From Tillus elongatus (Eukaryota; Arthropoda; Insecta; Coleoptera; Cleridae), in assembly GCA_964006375.1 (NCBI GenBank), contig OZ023267.1, forward strand, positions 36,591,766 through 36,655,765: 64,000 nt of DNA, written 5' to 3'. This document shows, piece after piece, positions 1 through 13,915 of the stretch; position 1 is the first letter of the stretch, and each line of letters begins with the position of its first letter. The notes beneath the pieces were generated by a model. It searched no databases. It worked only from the letters and a program-made list of their open reading frames with translations, and had not been told where the DNA came from. Made by a program: the position numbers and the translations under genes.

Positions 1-1077
1 CAAATTAATAAATTTCTATGAAAAAAGGTTATATCAAATTTATCAAATCAAATTTAGTTAACACAATGAATTATCTAACTATGATATAATGATTCGGCCT
101 TTATATACATCCCCCTTAGTGAACTAAAATTTACATTGAAAACCTAAATGGGACAAAAAAATATCCTTAAAAGCTATTCACACTATAGAAAAAGAGTCAG
201 CATATTGATTTCAATAAAGTTCCTAAAACGACTTACTGATTGTCTTGCTTGCTCCTTCCATTTGACGTGTATTTATTATTCCCCATTTGATGTATAATTA
301 TTACTTTCTATTTGTTCTTATTTTGGATTTAGCAGCTTGTCAGTAATTATTAATCAATTTCCATTTTTATTTAACTGTCTTCACAAACCGTGCACCAGGT
401 ATTTAATTTTCTTTACACAAATTTTTATAATGGTATTATCAGGCACTTGCCTTGTATGTTTTATTTATCAACTTCCATATTTTTCAGCTGTCGCAGCACC
501 ACTAATTTCTAGTTTCACTTCTGGCAGCTCAGTTACTAATTGTCCTCATCGACCTGCCGTCGACTCCTTAAATAAACTCTCCCTCTGTCACAAAAAAACC
601 TTTTCGCGCTGTGTCTCGGTAACAAAGTTCATAGGCCTTTCGTTATCCCATTGTTCAAAGTTTTTGTCCGTTGCACTACTGTTTTGAAACACGCCCAAAA
701 AAGAAACTATCCTTATCAACTAACACTGCGTCTTTGCTTAAATTGGTATTTACAAAAACCTTATTTTTCCTCAATATTATAAATGTATAATATGGTACAT
801 ATGCCTACTACCTAAGAATAAAATAAAATCGTGATATTCTAGTAAAATTATATGAATATAAAAACAAGGATATTCTTCTATTGTATTTTAACGACTACAT
901 AAAATAAAATCATTGTTCTTTATTCTGCTACCTAATGCTATTTATTATTTAACCTAAAATATTTTAACTCAAAATTATAAAGGGCATTTAAATTTTAGGA
1001 TGTATTAATTTTATGTACATTGGCCCGTTTTACTCCACAATAATGTTTCTATTTTCTCACATATTTGCTATCTATAG

Positions 1078-1080
<3 letters not shown>
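1..1080. other. Unassigned A+T-rich DNA
   Basis: I recognise no gene, repeat or RNA here. An open frame of 116 codons at 337-687 is rich in Phe, Ser and Leu, shows no domain, and looks like chance in A+T-rich sequence. Confidence 0.4.

Positions 1081-1160
<80 letters not shown>
1081..1160. repeat. (TA)n microsatellite
   Basis: An uninterrupted (TA)n tract. It is followed at once by CAGGGTGATTCG, which looks like the start of a TA-targeting transposon end. Confidence 0.95.
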
Positions 1161-1163
<3 letters not shown>

Positions 1164-1700
1164 GGTGATTCGTAGCGCAATGGACACATAATGTACGAGT
1201 GTAGAAGGCCTCAAAATATGCCGATTTTTTATATAAAATTTTTCTCTGACGCCTATGGTTGGTGAGATATTGACCTCGGAAGGTTCTTTAATAATTACAA
1301 GAAACACCTGTATTGCAGCAATGCCCCAACATAGAGCAACCATATTTGGTAGATGGTTTTCTTTTATCAACGTCGTTATTAGACAAAAATTGGAAGTGGA
1401 TATAAACTCAGAAGGGGTGGGTCACCCTTTAAATGACATGGTTTTTTGAAACCTTAACCCAATCAAAAATTAACGTGCATCAATTTTCAGGAAAATTAAT
1501 TTTTGTGCCTTTTTCTCCTCTTGTCAATTTTTCGAAAAAATCACCCATTTTTGAGAAAAATGAGATTTTTAGATTTGAGATTAAAACAAAATTATGACCA
1601 TTGAAGACTTTATTGAACACATGAAGGGTCCCTCCAGCATTTTTTATGAAAAAAACAAAATGGAAGTCATTTTGAAGAATTTTAACTAAATAAGTTTTTA
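1161..1700. repeat. Possible Tc1/mariner-like terminal region (one end only)
   Basis: Directly after the (TA)n tract the sequence begins CAGGGTGATTCGTAGCGC. Its form resembles the CAGTG/CAGGG ends of the Tc1-like elements elsewhere in the window. No matching inverted end and no transposase frame were found, so this is either a solo end or a coincidence. Confidence 0.3.
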
Positions 1701-2456
1701 TGTGAGCTCAATGAAATGAGAACATGGAAATAATTTACATTATTTCAACACCTTCCAAACAATTGGCTAGCAAAGTTAGAGAACATAATGACTCACAAAC
1801 TAAACTAAAGTTGTAGGTTTTCGCCTTTATCTTTGTATATGTTATTGAGGAAAATTTGAATAATTGTATTTTGGATGGTGTAGTTTTTGTGTAAATTACG
1901 TGGATAAGTTCGTTAGCCAGGAAAGTCAGACTAGTTTTTTTTTGGAAAATATAAAATTTGTGTTCGCAAAGTCTTTGTAGTTTTTCAAACAAAAAGTTAG
2001 TTTGATGAAACACGGTATATTGTTTCTACTATAAATGTTACACTATCTACAAAATTTCATGTCCTTAAAAAACATATTTAAAATTAAAAACAGTTCTATA
2101 AAAATTCGCTACCATAACACACTTGCTTCGTCCAGACCTTATTGAATTTTACTAAAATATTTCCAGAAAATTCATTTCAAATAGACCCTTTCTCTGATGC
2201 TTTGGCTGTAGTTTTAGTTAGAGTTTATGATTTAATAGTCAATATATTTTATCGAATTATTGTAGAAAAAAGCTCAATATATTCGTTAATATACAAGATA
2301 CAAGAAGAAATTGTATATGTCAATTATAGGGTGTCTTGAGCTGCATTTTATAAAATTAATTTTACAATCACAGCGTGGTCCATAAGTCGTTGGTGATAAA
2401 TTTTCTTTTTTTAAATCGAACACATCTTATGCATTTTTAAATCTTTCATTGAAATA
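1700..2456 (+). repeat. R-family block (mosaic of B and C parts)
   Basis: It contains the R landmarks 'ggataagttcgttagccagg' near 1900 and 'attcgctaccataaca' near 2110. A second B segment from about 2140 includes the 'aaatagaccctttctctgat' landmark. The C end sits in front of B sequence, so at least two copies are joined. It is interrupted at 2456 by the mariner and resumes at 3593. Confidence 0.75.
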
Positions 2457-3592
2457 CGACGACGGGTCAATAAATCAGTGACTTTTTGAATTTCCCGCCT
2501 CTTCACAGGAAGGGCAACACTGCTCCTGTCAACAAACATCTGTCAGTTTTGTCTGTCAAATTTTGAACAAGCTGCGTCATTTAGTTTGTGTTAGATATCC
2601 ATTGAAAGCAGATAACCTCTTGATTCATAACGAAAATGGAAAAAAGTGAATTTCGTGTGCTCATAAAACCGCATTTTTGCGAAAAAAACCCATCACTCAA
2701 ACCAAGGCTAAGCTTGATAAATACTATGAAGACTGAAAGTGCGAGAGATTGTGGAAGCCATATACATATCACATGGCTCAGTGGTTTCGATTTTGCATGA
2801 TCACTTGGGTATGAGAAAGCTATCCGCAAAATGGGTGCCGCATTTGCTCACAATCGACCATAAACGCAATCGTGTGACAACTTCGAAGGAGTGTTTGGCG
2901 TTGTTCAACCGCAATAGGGACGAGTTTTTGCGCCGTTTCGTAACGGTGGACGAAAGATGGATTCACCGCAACACACCAGAGACTAAGCAGCAGTCAAAAC
3001 AGTGGGTTTCTCCGTGCGAATCGGCGCCGAAGAAAGCCAAGGTGGGTTTGTCAGCCAATTAAGTTATGGCGACCGTTTTTTTGGGGTGCACGCGGTATAA
3101 TCCACATTGATTACCTTAAAAAGGGAAGAACAATCAATGAGAAATATTATACCAACCTATTGGGCCGATTCAATGACGATTTGATGAAAAAACGACCGCA
3201 TTTGGCCAAGAAAAAAGTTATTTTCCACTGAAACAATGCAAGGGTGCACACATGTGTAGTATCCATGACAAAATTGCATAAATTGGGCTGCGAGTTGCTC
3301 CCTCATCCGCCCTATTCTCCGTATTTATACCCGAGTGACTATTTCTTGTTTCCAAACTTAAAGAAATGGCTCGGCAGAAAGAGATTTGACTCCAATGATG
3401 AAATCATCTCACAAACAAATACATATTTTGAGAACCTCGACAAATCTTATTTTTTGGAAGGGATAAAAAAATTGGAGAAACGTTGGACGAAGTATGTAGA
3501 GCTCAAAGGAGACTATGTTGAGAAATAAAATGTTTTGTTGTCAAAAACCTGTGTTTCATTCAAAAAGTCACGGACTTATTGACCTGCCCTCG
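2457..3592 (+). mobile_element. Mariner element, inactive, with TIRs and TA target duplication
   Basis: The ends are inverted repeats of about 30 bp sharing the core GTGACTTTTTGAA, flanked by TA at 2455-2456 and 3593-3594. The 1136-bp length is shorter than the roughly 1.3 kb usual for mariners, which fits an internal deletion near 2735. It lies inside an R copy: joining the flanks restores the R sequence seen uninterrupted near 28262. Confidence 0.92.
2637..3528 (+). pseudogene. Mariner transposase pseudogene
   Basis: Mariner transposases cut and paste their element through a DDD catalytic triad. The reading starts at 2637 with MEKSEFRVLIK. It loses about 60 residues near 2735, where the frame jumps to VREIVEAIYISHG, the second half of the DNA-binding domain. 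The segment 2739-3062 keeps the linker (WVPHLLTIDHKRNRV) and FVTVDERWIH with the first catalytic Asp. After 3062 it breaks into several frames. The second catalytic motif has become a stop plus NNAR where HDNAR is expected. SPDLAPSDYF reads SPYLYPSDYF at about 3320, so the third Asp is retained. The end, 3430-3528, reads KLEKRWTKYVELKGDYVEK, the usual C terminus. Deletion, frameshifts and loss of a catalytic residue make it dead. Confidence 0.93.
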
Positions 3593-3594
3593 TA

Positions 3595-4280
3595 TAATAT
3601 ATGTTTGTGAGAAAAGAAATTCGGGACGCGGCAAGTGCGTTTTGGTAGCGAATTTTTATTACATGCCTTAAATTTCAATAACCCAATCCGCTATTAACTT
3701 AAGGTTCGTTGGCTAGGAAACCGTTTTTTCGGGAACATTTTAAGTTTATCTTCCGAAACTTTTTGCACATTTTTAAACAATAAAGGTATTATGATGAAAT
3801 ATGGTACAGTTTATACTATAAGCTAGGTTATACTAGTAACCAAATTTGATACCTGCTTACATTAAAAAACTCTAGACGCAGCAAGTGCGTTATGGAAGTG
3901 AATTTTCATAAACATCAATTTGGTTACCGATATAACCTATATAGTAGAAACAATGTACCATATTTTATCAAAATAATTATCTCAAAATGTACAAAAATGT
4001 TCCGAAAATAAACTTTAAATGTTTCTGAGAAAACTGGTCTCCTAGACAATGAACCTTAGGTTTATAGCAAATTGAGTTATTGAAATTTGAAACATTTAAT
4101 GAAAATTCGTATACCAAAACTGCTCCGTTTATACAAAAATTTTCCGAAAATAAAGTTAAATGTTGGTTTCCTAACCAACAAAACTTACGTTAATAGAAAA
4201 TTGAGTTATTGAAATTTGAAGGATTTAATGAAAATTCGCTACCAAAACGCACTTACTGCGTCCAGATTTATTTCTTTCCA
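3595..4280. repeat. R-family C-module fragments
   Basis: A C module starts at about 3622 (GGACGCGGCAAGTGCG) but lacks its right end. A second begins at 3875 with the inner part in reverse, and a third ends near 4265 with CCAAAACGCACTTACTGCG. These are truncated, partly head-to-head copies. Confidence 0.75.
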
Positions 4281-6110
<1,830 letters not shown>

Positions 6111-6984
6111 TATATTTTATAATCTCAATGCCTGTTGTATTTTTATATAAATATTAGTTAAATCAGGCAGGATATTTACAAAAGATTGACTTCTCCACAT
6201 CGTTGTATAAATACAATAAAAATGGTAAATTTAACACAGTAATCTCTGGCAGGTAAAGCTACAACACTTTCACCGCATGTTTTCACACACATTTTAACGT
6301 TTTCAAAGGGCTGTTTTTTGGGAAGTCCAGAAATAGATCCAGAAGGAAGACGAGAGTAATTCAACCGTTATATATTATACACACGAATCAGCAGCTGGTA
6401 AAAGGGATCTCTAAGTTCTGTTTTTGATGAGATGCGTCGGTCCGAGAGGCGCGCGACATGCTACCAGCTATAGGCAAGGGTATACGGGAATAACGGGAAT
6501 ACACTATTAAATATTAGTTGCTTAGCGGCACTTACCGTGAAATGTGCTGGGATCATATCAACTTCTCATAGTGTTCCTGCTAAAAGTACTGTGGTCCACG
6601 TCTTTTGCCTCGTCTCTAGAATAAGCATGCTCTGATTTGAGGATCAAGTTTACTTATGAAAGTAAGTGTTTTCCTTCATGGTAAATTAAATGCTTTTAGT
6701 TTGAGGTTTGAGACTTAGTACCAACCTGTTGAATTAGGGCTTGTTGATATTGTCATAGATCCCCTTGAGGTACATGCACTGTTCCACAAATCAAGTTTAT
6801 GCAAAATTGAGTAATTAAGTGACTCAATAAAAATATTTCGTTAGAATTTTTTTAACTTACTTCTTAATAATCGCCTATAATAATAGAAATTATAGTAGGT
6901 ATCATGACAGAAATCTGTTTTCTTTGAAAACCACAGTTTTTTTACTAATATTATATTATGATTGTATTCAATTTGTCAGTTTTT
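6111..6984. other. Unassigned DNA
   Basis: No R landmarks, transposase or long coding frame. A short G+C-richer patch near 6415-6480 (GAGAGGCGCGCGACATG) stands out but matches nothing I know. Confidence 0.4.
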
Positions 6985-7206
6985 AACAGACTTGAAAAAG
7001 TCGGGACACAAGGAGTGCGTTATGGTAGCGAATTTCCGAAATATATTTCAAATTCGAACAACTTGATTTTTAGTGAATTTTCGTAAAAAAAATTCACTTA
7101 TTAGGAAATCTTGATTTTTTTGGGATTGTGAAAATAGTTTTTTCAGATGAGCGCGACTAGGACCCCTAGAACCCATATCCGGGGTCAGTTTAAATTTTTG
7201 TATGTT

Positions 7207-7330
<124 letters not shown>

Positions 7331-7614
7331 TTTCTATCCGATAACTCAAAAAATAATCAACCCATTTCGATGAAACTCGGCAAGTGTCTTTCTTTTATTA
7401 ATGGCTTGGATGAGTTCGTTAGGCAGAAAAAACGGCCCAGGGAGATTGGGAGATACCTTACTACGCACCAAAATTCAACTTTCTACGTTAATAGAAAATT
7501 GAGTTATTCATTAATAGAGAGGTATCGATGGTGAGACTTTGCAAAAATTTTTTCAAATGAGCACGAACTAGGACTCCTATAACCCATATCGGGGGTCAGT
7601 TTCAATTTTTATAT

Positions 7615-7619
<5 letters not shown>

Positions 7620-7683
<64 letters not shown>

Positions 7684-7707
7684 TATATATGTGTGTGTGT
7701 GTGTGTA
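7620..7707. repeat. (TA)n then (GT)n microsatellite inside R
   Basis: A TA tract with one AATT interruption passes into a GT run at about 7690-7707. Confidence 0.95.
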
Positions 7708-7913
7708 TCCAACCAATAACAAAAAAGTAATTAACCAATTTGGATGAAACTCGGCAAGTACTTTTCTTTTATTAATATCTTGGACGAGTTTGTTAGCCAG
7801 GAAAATCGGACAAGGTTTTCTGGGAAAATTTTGAGTTTTCTTTCGAAAAAAAAAACAGTTATCTCCGAGAATTACAAAACTATTTTAATGAAATTTGGTG
7901 GATATGTTGCCTT

Positions 7914-7916
<3 letters not shown>

Positions 7917-8004
<88 letters not shown>

Positions 8005-8010
8005 GTATGT
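7917..8010. repeat. (TA)n microsatellite inside R
   Basis: A TA tract with ATGTAT interruptions towards its right end. Confidence 0.95.
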
Positions 8011-8640
8011 ATCCATCTGATAACTCAAAAAATAATTAACTGATTTCGATGAAACTCTGCAAGTACCTTTATTATATTAATGGCTTGGATGACTTCGTTA
8101 GCTAGGATAATTGGACAGGGTTTTCCGGGAAAATTTCGAGTTTTCTTTCGAAAAAATTTTTTTCTCCGAAAATGGCAAAGCTGTTTTAATGAAATTTGAC
8201 AAATACGTTGCCTTGGGAGAGACCTTACTACACGCCTAAATTCAACTTTCTAAGTTTATAGAAAATTAAGTTATTTAAATTTTCTTTCGAAAAAAAATTT
8301 TTCCCCGGAAGTTACAAAGTTATTTTAATGAAATTTGGTGGATATCTTGCCTTAGGAAATACCTTGCTACGTACCAAAATTAAACTTTCTAGGTTTATAG
8401 AAAATTTAGTTATTCAAGTTTGAAGCATTTAATAAAAATTCACTACCATAACGCACTTGCTGCGTCCCGAGCTTTTTTGCATTTCTGGAAATAACAAAGC
8501 TATGGCAACCAAACTTATATTATAAAAAGTATCCTACGTAGCAAAATTTAAATCTTTAGGTTGAAAGAAAAAATCTTCGGGACGCAGCAAGTGCGTTATG
8601 GTAGTGAATTTTCATAAGAATAATATATAATAGTGATTTA

Positions 8641-9350
8641 GCCTTATATTAAAAGTTATAAAACATTTCTTTATTTAATTAGGAAAACAGTAAAAAATAG
8701 AGTAAAGAAGGACAAGCAAAAGCATGATCTCTAACATAAATATTTATACAGTCATTTGGACACAAAACTCAAACAAAACAATTGATAAACAGAAAATATA
8801 CTCAGCAAAAAATACACCAGAAGGCTGAACATAAAAAACTTCTCGTGGCTCATGCATTCAGGGTGAGTGTATGGATACAGAAGGGGAAGAAAAACCCCCA
8901 GGAGGAAGGGGGTTTTTGTCCCCTCAACCAAAAAGCCGGAGGTTCTCCTTCGCCTTGTGCATGCACACTACCTTCAAAGCATAAAGCACAAGAAAAATTT
9001 CTTGGAAGCAACCCCCAAGAAAGTTACTGGATCTGTGCGAATATGAGTGTTGTGCGGGGCAGGCAGGGTTTAAAGGAGGTATTGCTGCAAAATGTGAAAA
9101 ACGAATCTTTTCAAACTCCGACCATTTGTTTTTTTAGCATTTTCCGCGCATATATCCTCCCCGCCCAGCACTCCTATTCATTCTTGGTACCTTAACTTTC
9201 TTGGGGGTTGTTTGCAACAAATTTGCCTTGTGGCTTGTGCATCGAAGGAGGGTTCTTAGCATGTTTCTGAAAAAACCTTTGTAAAAACCCCGCGTGCAGT
9301 AAACTGTTTAATTACCGAAATTACATCCCACTTTGTGGCCTGTAATGTCT
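8641..9350. repeat. Unassigned DNA with imperfect long inverted repeat
   Basis: Positions about 8970-9024 (ending AACCCCCAAGAAAGTTA) and about 9192-9247 (starting TAACTTTCTTGGGGGTT) are imperfect inverted copies about 55 bp long, separated by about 170 bp. They could form a hairpin or be ends of a small fold-back element. An open frame of 137 codons at 8782-9195 overlaps this structure and has no recognisable domain. Confidence 0.5.
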
Positions 9351-10007
9351 TTTTCAGATAATATCGAATACAGCACTAAAGTAAATAAATTCACTTGCTG
9401 TTTCACTTCTTTTTTATTTTTATATTACATATTATATATGCACAAGCTAAGTAAGTATAATAAAGGGGGGCCCTTAATTAGCATTGGGGCTACACAAACT
9501 TAAAAGTAGAGAAGAATTTAGATTGTGCCTGTGTGCACACAAAAATTAGTAAAATACATTTATAAAATCTAATAAAAAACAACAGTGTCACGATATTATT
9601 TTATGTAAATAACGTTTCGCGGCGATTTCGCAATTTGCGAGTGTATGAATCTACCTTTTGTCCAAGACTACACTGAAGTCCGGTCGACGCCGCAAGCAAG
9701 CAGATTGTAAATTAAGCTCGATAGGCTTGGACGGTTAACAAGCGTAGGTGTGTCTAATTTTAAGCGGGAGACTGTACCTGTTTGAAACAATCAATATGAG
9801 AAATACAGAAATATACTTTAAAGTGCTATTTACTAAAAAATATTGACCAACTAACCTGCGAAATCATCGATAATAAAAATGATGGATCTAGTAACTTATA
9901 TATTAGTACTGTTCTCCTTTTGTGAACAGGTTTTGATACTTGCAAAGAACATCGTCGCATGCTAAAATTCAGCGCTTTTGAAAGCAAACATTGTCCCAGT
10001 ATTAGCA
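9351..10007. other. Unassigned DNA
   Basis: I see no gene, transposon end or R landmark in this stretch. Confidence 0.4.
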
Positions 10008-10165
10008 AAGAAATGGGCCAGGGCTGACAACTGATGCAATTGTTAGTTGATTGTACACAGTCTTCATCTATAAAATTTTTTGTGAACTAGAGCTGTCGTG
10101 ACGATATACTACCTGGTTCCGTACCGAGATGGCCTCCCTGTCGTACATTTCACAATGTTTAACAT
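10008..10165 (-). repeat. Diverged copy of the hairpin-rich 307-bp unit
   Basis: It reads 'aaatgggccagggctga', then 'attgttagttgattgtacac', 'agctgtcgtgacgat' and 'ctacctggttccgtaccgag', matching in order the inverted copies at 30370-30500 and 61235-61345. Only about half a unit remains. Confidence 0.65.
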
Positions 10166-10444
10166 TCTGACATCTTGCAATAATACTTGTAACTTCCATT
10201 GTTTAGATTTTTATCCACTATTTATTTAAATAGCATAGCAGTACAGGTAACGTCATCTGTCTTTGCCCAACATTGTATATATTGCATAACAGAATCTGAA
10301 ATTATGTCGAGGATTGTTTTAATTTTAATTTTGAATAACTTTATTTTTCTTCGATCACTTTGGTACACAATCACGTCTGTTTATGTTCTCTTAAGTTGTA
10401 TATTTTCGCTTCAATCACTTAAAGAATTTAAGAGATATTACGTT
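10166..10444. other. Unassigned DNA
   Basis: Nothing recognisable. An open frame of 87 codons (10199-10462) is hydrophobic and A+T-driven. Confidence 0.4.
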
Positions 10445-10604
10445 TTATTTATTTATTGTTAAAAAAAAGGGCGTTAAGATCTGATGAACGAACCCATCCA
10501 AGCCATTAACAAAATAAGGGGAATTCCCAAATTTGGTCCAAATCAGTGAAGTATTTTTCAAGTTATTGGTTGGATACATACACACACACACACACAAATA
10601 TATA
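10445..10604 (-). repeat. R-family copy, reverse, split by DD41D copy A
   Basis: Reverse B sequence ('gaacgaacccatccaagcca') leads to (CA)n and TATA at 10580-10604, where the DD41D element begins. The remaining (TA)n and part A of the same copy continue at 12672. Confidence 0.75.
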
Positions 10605-12668
10605 CAGTGTGGAACAGCCAAATGGAATAAATTCGATAACGGATAAATGAGGACGTGTTGGGAAAAACGCTTGGACACGTCGATTTGTATTTTTAACTGC
10701 GCATCTTTTTCAAGAAAAAAAAATTATATAGGGTGCGTCATGTGACAGTGGCCAATACCAACTTTCTTATTTTAAATACAAGCCCCTATATATTATTAAT
10801 TTTTTGGATTCTTCAGAAAATTCTAGACATAATTCATGTACAATGTCCTATACCTATCTTCAACTGTTTCGGAAATATTAAGTATTTTCAGATTTATTAC
10901 AAAAATTAACATTAAAAATAGAAAATTATTTTATTTCACAAATTCTAATAAGAAATACTGATTATTTCTTAATAATTTTAAAAAACAAAAAAAAATTAAT
11001 GTCAATGTAGTAAATGTTCAAAATGCTCGCCACGAACATCTTGGCAACATGCTAATCTGGTATAGAAATGTCTTCTAACATTACTCAACATCTCAGGCGT
11101 GACTGATCTAATCGCAAGCGTGATTCGTCTTTTTAAGTCATCTAAGTTGAGGGGCTTAGTTTTGTATACAATACTTTTGACATATCCTCACAAAAAGTAG
11201 TCTAATAGCGACAGATCAGGAGATCGTGCTGGCCATTCTATCGATCCGCGCCTCCCTATCCACCGATTTGGAAAAATTTGGTTCAGGTACTGCCGGACAT
11301 TGATTTGGTAATGGGGCGGTGCTCCATCTTGCTGAAACCATATTTTATTGGCAGGAACTTGTGGGTTTGCTGGATCTGGATATAAGTTTGTCAAAGTTGG
11401 CACGACATTATTTTGGAGCAGTTCTAAATATTTATCCCCATTCAAGTTGCCATCAATGAAAAAGGGACCTACGATATGATTTCCAACAATTCCTGCCCAA
11501 ACATTAACTTTTTCAGGATATTGCGTATGTTCCTCTCTCATCCAATGAGGATTCTCATTAGACCAATAGCGGCAATTTTGACGATTAACATGACCGTGAA
11601 GTGTAAATGTGCTCTCATCAGAAAACAAAACATCTTCTAATTGGATCACATTGTTATCTAACATTGCCATCATTTGTTCACAAAAATACGTTCTCCTATC
11701 GAAATCGTCCTCCATGAGCTCCTGAGTTGGTATCATTTTATAGGGATGCATTTTACTTTCCTTTAATGTTCGAAAAATTGCTGTGTGGCTAACGTTGAAT
11801 AGTTGGGCTGCTTGTCGACCAGAAGTATGTGGGTTTTCTTGAAACTCAAGCGTAATATCCAATTTCGTATCATCACTTACTGCATTGGCAGCTACTTTTT
11901 TTATCTGTCTCACATGACCAAGCTCGCGAAACTGCTTTTCTATTTTGCTAATTGTTCCTTGGGATACAGGCGGCAAATTTGGAAATTTTTCGTGAAATAA
12001 GCGAGACACTTCCATCTGTGTCCGTGTGTTATCTCCATAACCAATCATTTGTAGAATGGTTATTTTGTGCATTTCTGTTAAATGAACCATTTTTCTGATA
12101 TTATTACGTACAGTTAACGAAATTCAAACGACAATAGCACTGACACTAATCACTACTGTCATGCAGGCAGACAACAAGTTGTTAAGGCTACGAGTTTTAT
12201 ACGAACAGAAAGAAAACTGTTTTTGTTTTTGTTTCATTTCATATCAGTAAAAAGAAACGCAGGAATGGTTTTTGTTTACTTTCTCATTATCAAGAGCTGA
12301 ATAGGAAATAAGTATTGAATGCAATGTAGCGAATTTGTGAAATAAAATAATTTTCTATTTTTAATGTTAATTTTTGTAATAAATCTGAAAATACTTAATA
12401 TTTCCGAAACAGTTGAAGATAGGTATAGAACATTGTACATGAATTATGTCTAGAATTTTCTGAAGAATCCAAAAAATTAATAATATACAGGGGCTTGTAT
12501 TTAAAATAAGAAAGTTGGTATTGGCCACTGTCACATGACGCACCCTATATAATTTTTTTTTCTTGAAAAAGATGCGCAGTTAAAAATACAAATCGACGTG
12601 TCCAAGCGTTTTTCCCAACACGCCCTCATTTATCCGTTATCGAATTTATTCCATTTGGCTGTTCCACA

Positions 12669-12671
<3 letters not shown>
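10605..12671 (-). mobile_element. Tc1/mariner-like element, DD41D type, copy A
   Basis: A 2067-bp element starting CAGTGTGGAACAGCC, with terminal inverted repeats of 341 bp (10605-10945 and 12331-12671). TA lies on both sides, at 10603-10604 and 12672-12673. It carries one transposase gene on the minus strand. It is almost the same sequence as copy B at 36110-38175, with only a handful of differences seen by eye. It sits inside the (TA)n tract of a reverse R copy. Confidence 0.95.
11002..12090 (-). pseudogene. DD41D Tc1/mariner transposase with one in-frame TGA
   Basis: The frame opens at ATG 12090 (MVHLTEMHKI) and runs 300 codons to a TGA at 11188-11190. After that stop the same frame continues for 61 codons (GYVKSIVYKTK to HFEHLLH) to a second TGA at about 11002. 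The full protein would be 362 residues with the stop counted as one. Residues 1-110 hold paired helix-turn-helix regions. The catalytic residues are Asp in VLFSDEST, Asp in WFQQDGAPPH and Asp in SLLDYFL, with 41 residues between the last two. The stop falls exactly where DYFLWG has Trp, so a TGG-to-TGA change is the likely origin. Copy B has the same protein and the same stop. It is probably inactive unless the stop is read through. Confidence 0.9.

Positions 12672-12761
<90 letters not shown>
12672..12761. repeat. (TA)n microsatellite next to DD41D copy A
   Basis: A pure TA tract directly abutting the CACTG end of the element. Confidence 0.97.
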
Positions 12762-12765
<4 letters not shown>

Positions 12766-12886
12766 TTTTAACTGACCATGGAAATGGGTTCCAGGGGCCC
12801 TAATTCGCACTCATTGGAGGAAATGTTTTGAAAGTCTCACCATCGATACCTCTATTAGTGAATTTTCTTAATGAAAGTTCACTAAA
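12672..12886 (-). repeat. (TA)n and part A of the split R copy
   Basis: The (TA)n tract is 12672-12761. Then come 'atgggttccaggggccctaa' and the end palindrome (TTAGTGAATTTTC with its complement) at 12856-12886. This is the right part of the reverse R copy that begins at 10445. Confidence 0.85.
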
Positions 12887-13554
12887 ATGGGTGCCACTGC
12901 TGACCAGAGAAGCGCACAAACCTAAAATATTTTGTGTCGATAACAAAATCTATTGTATATTACAAAGAATACGTTTTTTGGGAAAATTATATAGTTTTTC
13001 TTCTTAAAACGCCAGAGACGCGACTTGAAACGACAAAATTGGCAACTTTTATGCAAAGAACCTGAAACGAATACAGGTTATGTAGAAAGAGAGTGGCAAG
13101 AAGTGTGTTTTACAAACCTTAAGTTTCAGCTTCAAGTGTAATTTTACTAAAATATTTGCCGAAAATTTATTTTAAATAGACCTATTTTCTGATATTTTAG
13201 TAGTTTTAGTTATGGAGTTCATGGTTTAATAGTCTATAATTTTTAGCGAATTTTTGTGAAAAATCTGGAGACCGCGACTTTTCAGTTTTGAAAAGATTTC
13301 TTCAGTTGAGCGCGAACTAGGCCCCATATAACTCATGTCCCTGTTTGGTTTCAGTTTTATCTGTTAGCATATTTACAAACTGACGCGTTTCTACAGTAAG
13401 GCTCAATATATTCGTTATTATTCAAGATACGAGAGAAAATTGTATACGTTATTTATAGAGTGAAAAACTCGCTATTGAGGAGACAGCCACTTTTAAGTTT
13501 TGAAAAGATTTCTTCAAATGAGCGCAAACTAGGCCCCCTAGAACCCATATTCTG

Positions 13555-13632
<78 letters not shown>

Positions 13633-13810
13633 GACGTATTTCTACAGTACAGCTAAATATATCTATTATTATACAAGATACGAGAAAACATTCTATACGT
13701 TATTTATAGGGCATCTTGAGCTGCATCTTTGACACAAATTTTCTTTTTTTTTCAATCGAACACGCCTTATATTATTGCATTTTTGTATTTTCCAGTAAAA
13801 TATAGTATAC
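12887..13810 (+). repeat. R-family pieces, variant B subtype
   Basis: 12887-12985 contains 'gggtgccactgctgaccag', a segment shared (reversed) with the R copies near 19880 and 25970 but absent from the main R type, so it marks a subtype. Forward B continues to about 13440. Part A-like sequence (13480-13556) leads to a TA tract and then B end sequence. Confidence 0.7.
13556..13628. repeat. (TA)n microsatellite inside R
   Basis: A pure TA tract after part A ('agaacccatattctgg'). Confidence 0.97.
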
Positions 13811-13915
13811 GTTTGTAACAAAAACAATTCAGGACGCAGCAAGTGCGTTATGGTAGCGAATTTTCATTAAATGCTTATTTTGATGAGATATGGTACATAC
13901 ATTGTTTCTACTATA

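Noticed and set aside
337..687. 116-codon open frame, Phe/Ser/Leu-rich
   Set aside because: No domain, no flanking gene structure, and length within chance for the base composition.
8782..9195. 137-codon open frame
   Set aside because: It overlaps an inverted repeat, has odd composition and no recognisable domain.
11803..12000. Antisense open frame inside the DD41D transposase (also 36781-36978)
   Set aside because: It is the antisense shadow of the transposase frame and is identical in both copies only because the element is.
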